From NCBI RefSeq assembly GCF_004214935.1, contig NZ_SFCC01000011.1, positions 124,001 to 188,000 on the forward strand: a stretch of DNA of 64,000 nucleotides. Direction: 5' to 3'. This document shows positions 8,631-17,172 of this stretch, in pieces (the stretch's first letter is position 1; each line of letters opens with the position of its first letter). Under the pieces are notes generated by a model. It ran no database searches, was not told where the DNA came from, and was given only the letters and a program-made list of their open reading frames with translations. This DNA is from Amycolatopsis suaedae (GTDB lineage Bacteria > Actinomycetota > Actinomycetes > Mycobacteriales > Pseudonocardiaceae). The translations under genes were made by a program, and so were the position numbers.

Positions 8631-10088
8631 TCAGGCGGAGGGCTCGCTCCCGAGAGCTTCGAGGAACGAGCGCGCCCAGCGGTCAACGTCGTGGGTGAGG
8701 ACCTGACGACGCAACGCACGCATCCGACGCCTGCCCTCGGCCGGGTCGAGCGTAATGGCAGCCTCCAGAGCGTTCTTCACCCCGTCGAGGTCATGCGGAT
8801 TGACGAGGAAAGCGCTGGTCAGCTCGGCTGCCGCGCCCGCGAACTCGGACAGCACCAGCACGCCGCCAAGATCATGACGGCACGCCACGTACTCCTTGCA
8901 GACCAGGTTCATGCCGTCCCGCAGCGGCGTGACGACCATGACGTCGGCCGCGGAGAAGAAGGCGGCCAGCTCGGTACGGTCCACCGATTGGTGCAAATAG
9001 TGCACGACCGGGTGACCTACGCGGGCGAACTCGCCGTTGATCCGCCCGACCATCTGCTCGATGTCGCTGCGCATCTGCTGGTAGTGCTCGACGCGCTCGC
9101 GGCTGGGCGTGGCGAGCTGGACGAACGTGACGTCCTCCGGCTTGACCCTGCCCTCGTGCAGCAGCTCGTGGAACGCCTGCAGGCGCAGGTCGATGCCCTT
9201 CGTGTAGTCCAGCCGGTCGACGCCGAGCAGGACGGTCGCCGGGTTGCCGAGGTCGGCCCGCATCTGCTTCGCCTTGGCGATGACCTCCGGCTTGCGGGCC
9301 AGCGTGTCCAGGCCCGCCGAGTCGATCGAGATGGGGAACGCGCCGACCCGCACGGTGCGGTTGCCGACCTGGACCACACCGGGCCGGGACCGCACGCCGA
9401 CCGCGCCGCGGCTGGGCTCCAGGCCGATGAGCTGGCGGGCCAGCCACAGGAAGTTCTGCGCGCCACCCGGCCGGTGGAAGCCGACCAGGTCGGCGCCGAT
9501 CAGGCCGCGGACGATCTCGGCCCGCCACGGCAGCTGCATGAACAGCTCGACCGGCGGGAACGGGATGTGCAGGAAGAAGCCGATCCGCAGGTCGGGCCGC
9601 AGCTCCCGGAGCATGCTCGGCACCAGCTGGAGCTGGTAGTCCTGCACCCAGACCACCGCGCCCTCGCCCGCGACCTTCGCGCTGGCCTCGGCGAACCGGC
9701 GGTTGACCTTGACGTAGCTCTCCCACCAGCCGCGGTCGAACACCGGGCGGGCGACCACATCGTGGTACAGCGGCCACAGCGAGGCGTTGGAGAACCCCTC
9801 GTAGTAGTCACGGACGTCCTCTGACGACAGTGAAACCGGGTGCAGCACGAGACCGTCGTCGGAGAACTCGTCGACCTCGACGTCGGGGACGCCGGGCCAG
9901 CCGACCCACGCTCCCTTGCGGGAGCGCAGGAACGGCTCGAGGGCCGACACCAGCCCGCCGGGGCTGGCCGACCACCGTTGGGTGCCGTCGGGTGCGCGGT
10001 CCAGGTCGACCGGCAGCCGGTTGGCCACCACGACGAACTCGGCGCCGGAAGAGGTGCTCGCTGGCTCGTTCTGGTCGGGGCTGGGCAT
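8631..10088 (-). CDS. otsA: Trehalose-6-phosphate synthase (GT20)
   Basis: 485 aa, standard OtsA length. It transfers glucose from UDP- or ADP-glucose to glucose 6-phosphate in the cytoplasm. Seen in order: VVANRLPV at the N-terminus, [52 protein letters not shown] (sugar-phosphate and nucleotide contacts), [16 protein letters not shown] and [11 protein letters not shown]. It is the first gene of the two-gene trehalose operon, with the phosphatase-hydrolase fusion downstream. Trehalose is the usual compatible solute and reserve sugar of actinomycetes. Confidence 0.96.
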   Translation of the reverse strand: MPSPDQNEPASTSSGAEFVVVANRLPVDLDRAPDGTQRWSASPGGLVSALEPFLRSRKGAWVGWPGVPDVEVDEFSDDGLVLHPVSLSSEDVRDYYEGFSNASLWPLYHDVVARPVFDRGWWESYVKVNRRFAEASAKVAGEGAVVWVQDYQLQLVPSMLRELRPDLRIGFFLHIPFPPVELFMQLPWRAEIVRGLIGADLVGFHRPGGAQNFLWLARQLIGLEPSRGAVGVRSRPGVVQVGNRTVRVGAFPISIDSAGLDTLARKPEVIAKAKQMRADLGNPATVLLGVDRLDYTKGIDLRLQAFHELLHEGRVKPEDVTFVQLATPSRERVEHYQQMRSDIEQMVGRINGEFARVGHPVVHYLHQSVDRTELAAFFSAADVMVVTPLRDGMNLVCKEYVACRHDLGGVLVLSEFAGAAAELTSAFLVNPHDLDGVKNALEAAITLDPAEGRRRMRALRRQVLTHDVDRWARSFLEALGSEPSA

Positions 10089-10114
10089 GGTCTGACAGTA
10101 GCGTGGTTGCGCCG

Positions 10115-11620
10115 TCAGTCGAGTCGTCTGCTGCCCGTCTCCAGGGGTCCTGCCATCCGTGGTCCGGCCAGCTTCCGTTCGAGCCTGCCGAGGCCCGAGC
10201 GCACCGGCTGGGCGAGGTACTCGCCGAGCACCACACCCGCTGCCAGCGCAAGGCCGACGGCGACCGCCGTCATGAGCGTGCCGAGCTCACCGCCCGGGTA
10301 GACGCCCATCTCGTACAGGCCGCGGTAGGTGGAAAGGCCCGGCAGCAGCGGTGTGATCCCGGACACGGCGACGACCAGCGGGGTCTCCCGCAGCCGCCGC
10401 GCCAGCACCCCGCCGCAGAACCCGACCAGCGTCGCCGCGACGGCCGAGGACGTCACCGGGTCGGCCCCGCCGAGGCCCAGCGCGCCGTAGGCCGCGGCAC
10501 CGACCGCCCCGGCCGCGGCGGCGACCAGCAGCGACCGCAGCCGGGCGTAGCTGGCCAGCGCGAAGCACGCGGCCGCGCCGGCGCCGGCGAGGACCATGAT
10601 CGGCAGGTCCAGTGCCGTCTGGCTGACCGTCGGCAGCGGCGTCTGCCGGACGATGGCGAACAGCGGTGCGATGTTGAGTGCCAGCGCCACGCCGGTGATC
10701 AAGCCGGCACTCATCAGGCCGACTTCCATCGTCCGGCCCGCGGCGGTCACGTTGTAGCCGGTGATGGCGTCCTGCACCGCCGAGACGGTGGACAGCCCGG
10801 ACAGCAGCACGGTGATCGCTGCCGCGACCACCAGCGTCGGTTTCTCCGTCGGCAACAGGTTGATGTTGACGATCAGCACGGCCGACAGCGTGGCGATCAG
10901 ACCGCCGACGACCTGCTGGAAGAAGAACGGCAGCGCGAACCGGTTCAGCAACCTGCCGACCCGGTCGACGACGGAACTGATCACGAAAGCGACGAGCGCC
11001 GTCGCCCAGTCGCCGCCGATGAGCAGGCTGATGCACGCGGCCATGCCGCCCCACGCCAGCGTCGAGACGAAGCGCGGGTACGGGTGCGGCGCGTCGGTGA
11101 TGCGCTGCAGCTCGGTGTAGGCCTCCTGGGCGCTGATCCGGCCGCGGGTGATGCGCTGGATCAGCCGTTCGGTCTCGGACAGCCGCGTGTAGTCCAGCCC
11201 GCGGGCGCGGACCACGCGCAGCGCCGTGACCGGCGACGCGTCGGTACCGCGGTGGCAGGTGACCGTGATCGAGGTGAAGATGACGTCGACCTCGCAGTGC
11301 GGCAGGCCCAGCGCCGACGTCAGGGCGAGGATCGTCGCCGTGACGTCCGAGGCGCCCGCCCCGCTGGACATCTGCACCTCGCCGATGCGCAGCGCCAGGT
11401 CCAGTACGAAGTGGACGGTCGACTCGTCGGGGAGGGCGGGACCCATCTCGGTCGTCGTCTCGGTGGCCGGCTGCTCGCCGGTGTCCGCCTCGAGGATCTG
11501 CCAGGCACGGGTGTGGTCCTGGCGTCCCGGTCTGCTCGGCTGCCTTCCAGCCGGTGCTTCCAGGATGTGCCAAGCGCGCCGGAGGGGTCCCGCTGCCCTG
11601 CCGCGCCTGCTGATCGCCAT
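10115..11620 (-). CDS. thrE: ThrE-type threonine/serine exporter family membrane protein
   Basis: 501 aa from ATG at 11620, which has GGGAGG upstream; longer readings lack a ribosome site. A cytoplasmic ThrE domain (residues about 70-260, with [28 protein letters not shown]) is followed by about ten hydrophobic segments, matching the fused DUF1212-DUF3815 form known from Corynebacterium glutamicum ThrE, a proton-driven threonine and serine exporter. The first 55 residues hold a tandem repeat, [15 protein letters not shown] then [15 protein letters not shown]. The substrate is inferred from the family. Confidence 0.87.
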   Translation of the reverse strand: MAISRRGRAAGPLRRAWHILEAPAGRQPSRPGRQDHTRAWQILEADTGEQPATETTTEMGPALPDESTVHFVLDLALRIGEVQMSSGAGASDVTATILALTSALGLPHCEVDVIFTSITVTCHRGTDASPVTALRVVRARGLDYTRLSETERLIQRITRGRISAQEAYTELQRITDAPHPYPRFVSTLAWGGMAACISLLIGGDWATALVAFVISSVVDRVGRLLNRFALPFFFQQVVGGLIATLSAVLIVNINLLPTEKPTLVVAAAITVLLSGLSTVSAVQDAITGYNVTAAGRTMEVGLMSAGLITGVALALNIAPLFAIVRQTPLPTVSQTALDLPIMVLAGAGAAACFALASYARLRSLLVAAAAGAVGAAAYGALGLGGADPVTSSAVAATLVGFCGGVLARRLRETPLVVAVSGITPLLPGLSTYRGLYEMGVYPGGELGTLMTAVAVGLALAAGVVLGEYLAQPVRSGLGRLERKLAGPRMAGPLETGSRRLD

Positions 11621-11804
11621 GTCCAACCACCTCCCTGCTCCGTGCCCCGTGGACCATCGACGGCGGCGGGCCGGCCGTTGCACCCCCGTGACCGTGGCGT
11701 GCGCCACGTTTTACGCCGCCGGGACGGCTCCGGTGTGCTACGTGATCGGGTGTTTCGCAGTTTTACACAGGTGGCGGGCGGCCATGCCCCGATCGAGGGC
11801 CCCG

Positions 11805-11810
11805 TATACT
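11805..11810 (+). promoter_or_regulatory. Putative -10 element of tRNA-Thr
   Basis: TATACT lies 25 nt upstream of the mature tRNA 5' end and matches the -10 consensus in five of six positions. No good -35 is seen at the expected distance, so the assignment rests on the hexamer and its position. Confidence 0.45.
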
Positions 11811-11834
11811 CCGGTGCGCCCCGTGTGGGCGCGT

Positions 11835-11907
11835 GCCGGCATAGCTCAGTTGGTAGAGCATCTGTCTTGTAAACAGAAGGTCAGGGGTTCGAGCCCCCTT
11901 GCCGGCT
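11835..11907 (+). tRNA. tRNA-Thr (anticodon TGT)
   Basis: 73 nt form a complete cloverleaf. The acceptor stem GCCGGCA pairs with TGCCGGC, the D-arm is GCTC-AGTTGGTA-GAGC, the anticodon stem TCTGT/ACAGA encloses loop CTTGTAA with anticodon TGT at 11868-11870, and the T-arm is AGGGG-TTCGAGC-CCCCT. The discriminator base is T at 11907. CCA is not encoded. It decodes ACA and, by wobble, ACG. Confidence 0.97.
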
Positions 11908-11956
11908 CCGAACAAAGTCGAGTGCGCCCGATGCGCCGTCCGCATACGGTCCGGGT

Positions 11957-12601
11957 GTGCTCAGTACCTACCCACCACTGAACGTCCAGGTCCGGACACC
12001 GCGGCTGACCCTGGCCGGCGCGACCGACGAGTTACTGGAGCGGCTGGTCCCGGTCGTCCGCGCGGGCGTCGTCGACACCGCGCCACTGCCGTTCGACGAC
12101 CCGATGTCGCTGTACGCGGACAGTCCCGAGCGCGAGTGGCGGTGGCTGCGGGGTATCTGGGCCGGGCGGGCCCGCGTGGACCCGGCGTTCTGGCGGCTCT
12201 ACTTCGTCGTGCTGCTGGACGGCGAGCCGGTCGGCATGCAGGACCTGACCGGGTCCGATTTCGCCAAGTTCGGGACGGTGGACACGTTCTCGTGGCTCGC
12301 ACCTGGCCGCCGCGGGCGCGGGATCGGGAGGGAGATGCGCGCGGCCGTGCTGCACCTGGCGTTCGCCGGGCTGGGCGCACGCGAGGCGGGCAGCGACGCC
12401 TTCACCGACAACCACGCGTCCAACAAGGTGTCCCAGGCGCTGGGCTACGAGCCCAACGGCACCACCTGGGACACCCGTCGCGGCGAGGTCGCGCCGATCC
12501 AGCGCTGGCGACTGACCCGAGACGCCTGGGACCGGACCCGGCGCGACGACATCGAACTGATCGGCGTGCGGGAGTGTCTTCCGGTGCTGGGGCTCAGCTG
12601 A
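11957..12601 (+). CDS. GNAT-family N-acetyltransferase
   Basis: 214 aa with a GCN5-related fold. The acetyl-CoA pyrophosphate-binding region reads APGRRGRGIGREMRAAVLHLAF (R/Q-x-x-G-x-G/A type), and the following strand contains EAGSDAFTDNHASNKVSQALGYEPNG. It resembles RimJ/RimL-like acetyltransferases; the acceptor is unknown. GTG start; the 50-nt spacing after the tRNA suggests its own promoter. Its 3' end overlaps the convergent methyltransferase gene by 8 nt. Confidence 0.85.
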   Translation: MLSTYPPLNVQVRTPRLTLAGATDELLERLVPVVRAGVVDTAPLPFDDPMSLYADSPEREWRWLRGIWAGRARVDPAFWRLYFVVLLDGEPVGMQDLTGSDFAKFGTVDTFSWLAPGRRGRGIGREMRAAVLHLAFAGLGAREAGSDAFTDNHASNKVSQALGYEPNGTTWDTRRGEVAPIQRWRLTRDAWDRTRRDDIELIGVRECLPVLGLS

Positions 12602-13328
12602 TCCGGGTCGCGCGCAGGTGCCACACCTGACCGACGATGCGGCCCTGCTCGTCGGTCCTGAGCGCGCTCGGGTCGTCCACCTCGGGGACCTGCTGCATGA
12701 GCTGCATCGCGTGCGCGAGCCCTTCCTGCGTGAGCGAGGTGGTGTAGTCGGCCGCGCGGATCTCGTGAATGTCCCAGTGGCGGCCGAGGTGCTGGCGCAG
12801 GTCGTCCTGGCTGACCGCCATCGGTATGGCGAGGGCTTCGTTGCCGACGTCGGCGAAACAGAGCAGGTGCAGCCGCGCGCCAGGGCGGGTGACCCGGTGC
12901 AGTGCCGCGCTGTAGGCGCTGCGCTGGTCGCCTTCGAGGCAGTGGTACAGCGCGCTGTCCAGAACGGTGTCGAACTGCGGCTCGATTCCGTCCAGGGTGG
13001 TCGCGTCCGCCTGCACGAAGTCGACCCGCGCACCCTGCCGGGCAGCCCGCTGGCGGGCGATCTCCAGCGCCGTGGTGGAGCCGTCCACGCCGGTCACGTG
13101 GAAGCCGCGGGTGGCGAGGAAGATCGAGTTGTCGCCCTGGCCGCAGCCGACGTCGAGCACGTCGCCCCGCACGTCGCCGGCGTCGGCGAGTGCCACCACG
13201 ACGGGCTGCGGCTCACCGATGTCCCATGGAACCTTCTCGAACGCCGCCTCTGAGCCGTCCACTGGCGGTTTCCCCTGGTAGACGGCGTCGAAGTCGATTT
13301 CCTGGATGCTGAAGGCCTGGTCGCTCAC
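12594..13328 (-). CDS. Class I SAM-dependent methyltransferase
   Basis: 244 aa. Motif I VLDVGCGQGDNSIFLA near residue 65 binds S-adenosylmethionine. Motif II is VTGVDGSTTALEIA, and FVQADATTLDG and FDTVLDSALYHCLEG follow. A Rossmann-fold methyltransferase of the Methyltransf_25/11 type; the substrate cannot be inferred. GTG start with AGGGGA 7 nt upstream. The gene stands alone. Confidence 0.85.
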   Translation of the reverse strand: MSDQAFSIQEIDFDAVYQGKPPVDGSEAAFEKVPWDIGEPQPVVVALADAGDVRGDVLDVGCGQGDNSIFLATRGFHVTGVDGSTTALEIARQRAARQGARVDFVQADATTLDGIEPQFDTVLDSALYHCLEGDQRSAYSAALHRVTRPGARLHLLCFADVGNEALAIPMAVSQDDLRQHLGRHWDIHEIRAADYTTSLTQEGLAHAMQLMQQVPEVDDPSALRTDEQGRIVGQVWHLRATRIS

Positions 13329-13435
13329 GCGTGATCCCCTGTCTCTCGACGTAACTCAACGCTTGATGAAAAGCGTGGCACTGGAGCGCTACCGTGTCAA
13401 CACGCCCAGTGTTCGGCCAAGCACGTCCGGGGCGG

Positions 13436-13451
13436 CTTTAGCGGGCTAAAG
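13436..13451. repeat. CTTTAGC-GG-GCTAAAG hairpin downstream of the DinB-like gene
   Basis: A perfect 7-bp inverted repeat with a 2-nt loop, in the 190-nt gap between the DinB-like gene stop and the methyltransferase start. The same core returns at 16491-16506 and 38752-38767. Here the flanks pair only partly. It is a probable terminator or a copy of a dispersed palindrome. Confidence 0.65.
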
Positions 13452-13518
13452 ACGGCGCTTCGTGACCGCAGCTAACTAGGCCGGCGGGAGGCCCCCGTCA
13501 TTCGGGTGGCCGCGGCGC

Positions 13519-14025
13519 TCAGGCGCCGGTGACGCCGTCGACGCCCTCGCGCAGGAAGTCGGCGTGCCCGTTGTGCCGCGCGTACTCGTGGATCAGGTGC
13601 AGCATCACCAGCCGCAGCGAGACGTCCTCACCCCACCGTGGCATGTGGGCGACCACGTCGAGCGACTCGGCGGCCCGCTCGATCCGGCGCGAGTGCTCGA
13701 CCTCCGCCTGCCACGCGCCGAACGCCTCCGCCCGGCTGGACTCCGACGCGTCGTACGCGATCTGGTAGTCGCCGCTTTCGGACCAGACCAGCGGGATGTC
13801 CTCGCCGTTGATCACCTTGCGGAACCACGTCCGCTCCACCTCGGCCATGTGCCGGACAAGGCCGAGCAGTGACAACGTCGACGGCGGCATCGACTGCCTG
13901 CGGAGTTCGTCGTCGGTCAGGCCGTCGCACTTCATGGCCAGCGTGGCGCGGTGGTAGTCCAGGTAGGCACGCAGCATCACGCGCTCGTCGGCGATTTTCG
14001 GCGGCTCGATCCGTTCCGTGGTCAC
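13519..14025 (-). CDS. DinB-like (DUF664) four-helix protein
   Basis: 168 aa. TLAMKCDGLTDDELRRQSMPPSTLSLLGLVRHMAEVERTWF carries the His typical of the DUF664/DinB-2 fold, and the C-terminal LVMLHLIHEYARHNGHADFLREG gives the HxxxxxxHxxH-like pair that completes the metal site. In the wider family such proteins are mycothiol- or bacillithiol-dependent transferases or have no known function. It is monocistronic; the hairpin at 13436 lies 68 nt beyond its stop. Confidence 0.85.
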   Translation of the reverse strand: MTTERIEPPKIADERVMLRAYLDYHRATLAMKCDGLTDDELRRQSMPPSTLSLLGLVRHMAEVERTWFRKVINGEDIPLVWSESGDYQIAYDASESSRAEAFGAWQAEVEHSRRIERAAESLDVVAHMPRWGEDVSLRLVMLHLIHEYARHNGHADFLREGVDGVTGA

Positions 14026-14088
14026 GCCGTCCTTCTACACCAGCGTGTGCGCCACGGTTTCGTCGGTGCCGCCCCGCATACTGGGGTC

Positions 14089-14400
14089 GTGGCTGAGCCG
14101 ATTCCGCTGTTCGAGGTCAACCGGGTCGACCCGTCCCGGTTCGCGGCCGAACAGCACCGGCTGTTCACCGGTCAGCGGCTGCGGATCGGGCGGTCGGGCA
14201 CGGTGCACGAGGTCACCTGGGTGGACTGGATCAACGGCCTCACGCTGCCAGCTCCCGCCTGTCACCAGGGCTGGTCGGGGCTGGGCGCCTCCGGCGAGAT
14301 CACGCCAACCACCCACGCCAGCACCTGCCTGAAGTGCCGTCGCCTGCGCGGGCTCCCGCCGTCCGACGACGCGGACCAGCCGGCCTTGTTCCCACTCTGA
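14089..14400 (+). CDS. Small protein of unknown function with a C-terminal Cys pair
   Basis: 103 aa from GTG at 14089. I do not recognise the family. It starts MAEPIPLFEVNRVDPSRFAA, has a central Trp-rich stretch (VTWVDWINGLTLPAPACHQGWSGLG) and a late HASTCLKCRRLRGLPPS with Cys-x-x-Cys. One His and three Cys could form a metal site. It has no signal peptide or membrane segment. It is divergent from the DinB-like gene and 51 nt upstream of the MerR regulator. Confidence 0.6.
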   Translation: MAEPIPLFEVNRVDPSRFAAEQHRLFTGQRLRIGRSGTVHEVTWVDWINGLTLPAPACHQGWSGLGASGEITPTTHASTCLKCRRLRGLPPSDDADQPALFPL

Positions 14401-14410
14401 CCAGCGGCGC

Positions 14411-14441
14411 TTGACCGTGACACGGTGTCAGGCTCTCGACT
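14411..14441 (+). promoter_or_regulatory. MerR-type promoter with dyad operator
   Basis: TTGACC (14411-14416) is separated by 19 nt from TCGACT (14436-14441). The long spacer contains the perfect dyad TGACAC-G-GTGTCA (14418-14430). A 19-nt spacer holding a dyad is the hallmark of promoters activated by MerR-family proteins. It lies directly upstream of the MerR gene, so autoregulation is likely. The -10 match is weak (3 of 6), as expected for an activated promoter. Confidence 0.6.
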
Positions 14442-14451
14442 GTGAGGCGTC

Positions 14452-15276
14452 ATGTTCACCATCGGAGATTTCGCCAGGCACGGGCGCGTGTCGATCCGGA
14501 TGCTGCGGCACTACGACGCCATCGGACTGTTGCGGCCGGCGAAGGTCGACCGGTTCAGCGGCTACCGCTTCTACACCGCCGCGCAACTGGCCCGGCTCAA
14601 CCGCATCATCGCGTTGAAGGAACTCGGGTTCACCCTGCAGCAGGTGGGCGAGATCCTCGACGAGCGGGTGACCGGCGAGCAGCTGCGCGGCATGCTGCTG
14701 CTGCGGCAGACCGAGCTGCGGACGGCCGCGGCCGAGGCCGCCGCGCGGCTGGCCCAGGTCGAGGCGAGGCTCCGGATGATCGAGAGCGAGGGATCGATGC
14801 CCACCCAGGACGTCGTCGTCAAAAGCCTGCCCGCCGTCCGGCTCGCGGAGCTCACCGGAGTCGCCACGTCGTTCGCGCCGGAGAACATCGGACCGGTCAT
14901 CAAGCCGCTCTACGCCGACCTGATGTGCAGACTGGCCGAAGCCGGAGTGACACCGACCGGCCCCGGCATCGCCTACTACGAGGACTCGCCGACGGCCGAG
15001 GATGCCGTTCTCGTACACGCCGGGATCGAGATCGCCGGTGACGTGCCGGACAGCGCCGGGGTCGCCGTCGTGGACCTGCCGCCGGTGCCCGAGGCCGCCA
15101 CGATCGTGCACCGGGGCTCGATGGACAACGTGCTGTCGAGCATCCAGGTGCTCGCCAAGTGGATCGACGGCAACGGCTACCGGTCGACCGGCTACAACCG
15201 GGAGCTGTACCTGGAGGTCCCCGAGGACGAGGACGGCTGGGTCACCGAACTTCAGGAACCCGTCCGGACGGTCTGA
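14452..15276 (+). CDS. MerR-family regulator with GyrI-like ligand-binding domain
   Basis: 274 aa. Residues 1-70 are a MerR winged helix (FTIGDFARHGRVSIRMLRHYDAIGLL...FSGYRFYTAAQLARLNRI), then a coiled-coil dimerisation helix. From about residue 120 a GyrI-like effector domain follows (VKSLPAVRLAELTG..., YRSTGYNRELYLEV). This is the BmrR/TipA-like layout, where the C-terminal half binds a hydrophobic or cationic drug-like ligand. No efflux gene adjoins it, so the regulon is probably itself plus distant targets. Confidence 0.9.
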   Translation: MFTIGDFARHGRVSIRMLRHYDAIGLLRPAKVDRFSGYRFYTAAQLARLNRIIALKELGFTLQQVGEILDERVTGEQLRGMLLLRQTELRTAAAEAAARLAQVEARLRMIESEGSMPTQDVVVKSLPAVRLAELTGVATSFAPENIGPVIKPLYADLMCRLAEAGVTPTGPGIAYYEDSPTAEDAVLVHAGIEIAGDVPDSAGVAVVDLPPVPEAATIVHRGSMDNVLSSIQVLAKWIDGNGYRSTGYNRELYLEVPEDEDGWVTELQEPVRTV

Positions 15277-15454
15277 GGTATTTCGCCCGTTTCGTCCAGT
15301 CGCTGGGCCGGACGGGGCAGCGGTGCACACGCCGGGCGACCGCCGGCTGGAGCAGCCGGGTGAACCGGGATGCCGGATGTGGCTCCCGTAAGGAGAAGGC
15401 GTGCGGGGCGTGGTCGGTTGGTTGATCACGTCTCGTGCGCCTTCGTGCGCATCT

Positions 15455-15474
15455 AACTACCATCGAACGGGTAG
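15455..15474. repeat. Short inverted repeat upstream of the GH25 gene
   Basis: ACTACC (15455-15460) and GGTAGT (15469-15474) are complementary with an 8-nt gap, just before the ribosome site of the 15488 start. It could be an operator or part of the 5' leader. The rest of 15277-15454 shows nothing convincing. Confidence 0.35.
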
Positions 15475-15487
15475 TGAGGTGACTTCC

Positions 15488-16474
15488 ATGGTGTTGTTCG
15501 GTCTTGACATCAGCCACCACCAGGGCGGCGCCCCCGACCTGCCCAGGGCGCGGGCCGAGGGTGTCGAATACGTCTTCTGCAAGTCCACGGAGGGGTCGAC
15601 GTTCGTCGATCCCCGGTTCGGCGGCAACGTCGCCCGCGTCCGCGGCGCGGGGATGCTCGTGGCCGCCTACCACTACCAGCGCAACACCTCGGCGGCGGCG
15701 CAGGTCGACAACGTCCGTCGCGTGGTGCCCACGAACGTCCCGGTCATCCCCGACGTCGAGGCGAACTCGGGCAGCGTGGCGCTCACCAGGGAACTGGTCG
15801 ACCGGCTGCGCGGCGCGGGTTACTCCGTGCCGCTGCTCTACCTGCCGCGCTGGTACTGGCAGCAAATCGGCTCGCCGAGCCTGGCCGGCCTGCCGCCGCT
15901 GTGGTCGAGCCGGTATCCGGACAACGCGCCCGGCACGATCCCCGAGGAGTACGCCGATGTGCCGCCGCATTACTGGAACGGCTACGGCGGACTCGGCGTC
16001 GCGGTGCTCCAGTTCTCCAGCTCCGGCCGGGTCGCCGGGTACGGCCCACTCGATCTCAACGCCTACCAAGGTACGAAACAGCAACTCGCCGCCCTGCTCG
16101 GCGGCCAACAGGAGGACGACATGCCATCCGTCGACGACCTGCTCAACGGCAAGGTGGGCGAGAGGCCCGACGGCAGCTACGTCTCGCTGAAGGACGCCGT
16201 CATCAACCCCTACCTGAACCTCTACTACGCCAACCCGCAGTGGGACCAGACCAAGATCGACGCCATCATGGCCAAGCTCGGCACGCTGACGACGCTGGTG
16301 GCCAAGGAGAACGGCGTCAGCGCCGAGGACATCGCCGGCGCGCTGCGCAGCGGGTTCGACGCGGACCTGCGGCCGGTCCTGCAGGAGGCCGCGGTCGCCG
16401 AGCTGGGCGAGGAGAAGGGGCAGCAGTTCACCGAAACGGTGCTCGCCCGGCTCGGTGAACGCCTCTCCGGTTGA
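15488..16474 (+). CDS. GH25 lysozyme with endolysin-like C-terminal region
   Basis: 328 aa from ATG 15488 (GAGGTG upstream). A GTG at 15401 with a better AAGGAG site would add 29 residues in frame. Residues 1-200 are a family 25 muramidase: DISHHQG, KSTEGSTFVDPRF, AAYHYQ, IPDVEA with the catalytic Asp/Glu, and LYLPRWYW. The C-terminal 115 residues (SVDDLLNGKVGERPDGSY..., LRPVLQEAAVAELGEEKG) resemble tails of actinophage endolysins. Neither start gives a credible signal peptide, which fits an endolysin or a protein released by lysis. No other phage gene is nearby. Confidence 0.85.
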   Translation: MVLFGLDISHHQGGAPDLPRARAEGVEYVFCKSTEGSTFVDPRFGGNVARVRGAGMLVAAYHYQRNTSAAAQVDNVRRVVPTNVPVIPDVEANSGSVALTRELVDRLRGAGYSVPLLYLPRWYWQQIGSPSLAGLPPLWSSRYPDNAPGTIPEEYADVPPHYWNGYGGLGVAVLQFSSSGRVAGYGPLDLNAYQGTKQQLAALLGGQQEDDMPSVDDLLNGKVGERPDGSYVSLKDAVINPYLNLYYANPQWDQTKIDAIMAKLGTLTTLVAKENGVSAEDIAGALRSGFDADLRPVLQEAAVAELGEEKGQQFTETVLARLGERLSG

Positions 16475-16482
16475 GTTTGCCC

Positions 16483-16514
16483 GGCGCCGTCTTTAGCCCG
16501 CTAAAGACGGCGCC
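16483..16514. terminator. Bidirectional terminator hairpin with CTTTAGC-CC-GCTAAAG core
   Basis: A perfect 15-bp stem (arms 16483-16497 and 16500-16514) with a 2-nt loop, GGCGCCGTCTTTAGC on the left arm. It sits between the GH25 stop at 16474 and the convergent TetR gene, overlapping the TetR stop codon at 16501. Length, GC content and position fit an actinobacterial hairpin terminator used by both genes. Confidence 0.85.
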
Positions 16515-17085
16515 CGGGCGGCAGGGCGCGGGTCACGGCCTCGGTGATCAACGCGTCGACGTCCTCCTCGGGGAGGGCGTCGGGCAGGGTGAGCCGTTCG
16601 AGGATCAGCCAGTTGAGCGAGAAGTAGAGCAACCGGACGGTGGTCGCGTCGCCCGGTAGGCCGGACTCGGCGTGCGCGGCGAGGTTGAACGCCAGGTCGT
16701 CGCCGATGGTCCTGGTCAGCACGGCCCGCAGCGCCGGGCGGCGCGTCGCCTCCAGCCGCAGCTCCATCAACGCGAGAAATCCCGTTCGGTACGCGGCCAC
16801 CCGGCCGACGACCTCGCGCATCACGTCGGCCAGCTTCTCCGCCGTCCGCGGGCCGGACAGGTTGTCGGTGAGCACCGACGGCTCCGGCTGCAGCCGCTCG
16901 TAAATCCGCCCGCCGATCTGCAGGAACAGGTCCTCCCGGTTGCGGAAGTAGTTCGACGCCGTCCCGCCCGGCACGCCGGCGCCCGTGTCGACGGCCCGGA
17001 ACGTCAGCCCGCGCGCGCCCTCGGAGGCCAGCACCTCGATGGCCGCGTCGATGAGAGCGGCCCGCCGGGCCGGGTTCTGTCGCAT
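16501..17085 (-). CDS. TetR-family transcriptional repressor
   Basis: 194 aa from ATG 17085 (AAAGGAC upstream). N-terminal helix-turn-helix: MRQNPARRAALIDAAIEVLASEG...VPGGTASNYFRNREDLFLQ. The all-helical ligand domain fills the rest. It is divergent from the reductase-like gene at 17173, and the 87-nt gap carries a 14-bp inverted repeat that is almost certainly its operator. It should repress itself and the reductase-GyrI gene pair. Confidence 0.9.
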   Translation of the reverse strand: MRQNPARRAALIDAAIEVLASEGARGLTFRAVDTGAGVPGGTASNYFRNREDLFLQIGGRIYERLQPEPSVLTDNLSGPRTAEKLADVMREVVGRVAAYRTGFLALMELRLEATRRPALRAVLTRTIGDDLAFNLAAHAESGLPGDATTVRLLYFSLNWLILERLTLPDALPEEDVDALITEAVTRALPPGRRL

Positions 17086-17126
17086 GAACGGTCCTTTCGC
17101 AGAGCACGTTGACGCCGTGCCGCCCA

Positions 17127-17162
17127 AAGTACTACATTCAAACCACTCTGAACGTAGTACTT
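17127..17162. promoter_or_regulatory. TetR operator between divergent genes
   Basis: Arms AAGTACTACATTCA (17127-17140) and TGAACGTAGTACTT (17149-17162) are complementary at 13 of 14 positions with an 8-nt centre. The dyad lies midway between the TetR start (17085) and the reductase start (17173), just before the latter's AGGAG ribosome site. Confidence 0.8.
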
Positions 17163-17172
17163 AGGAGCCGGC

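Noticed and set aside
5985-9824. Long plus-strand open frames opposite the otsB-GH15 and otsA genes
   Set aside because: They are antisense to recognisable enzymes, have Arg/Pro/Gly-rich sequence without domains, and arise from high GC content, which removes stop codons.
15401-17085. Prophage remnant around the GH25 lysozyme
   Set aside because: No integrase, structural gene, attachment-site repeat or composition change was found; the neighbours are ordinary chromosomal regulators.
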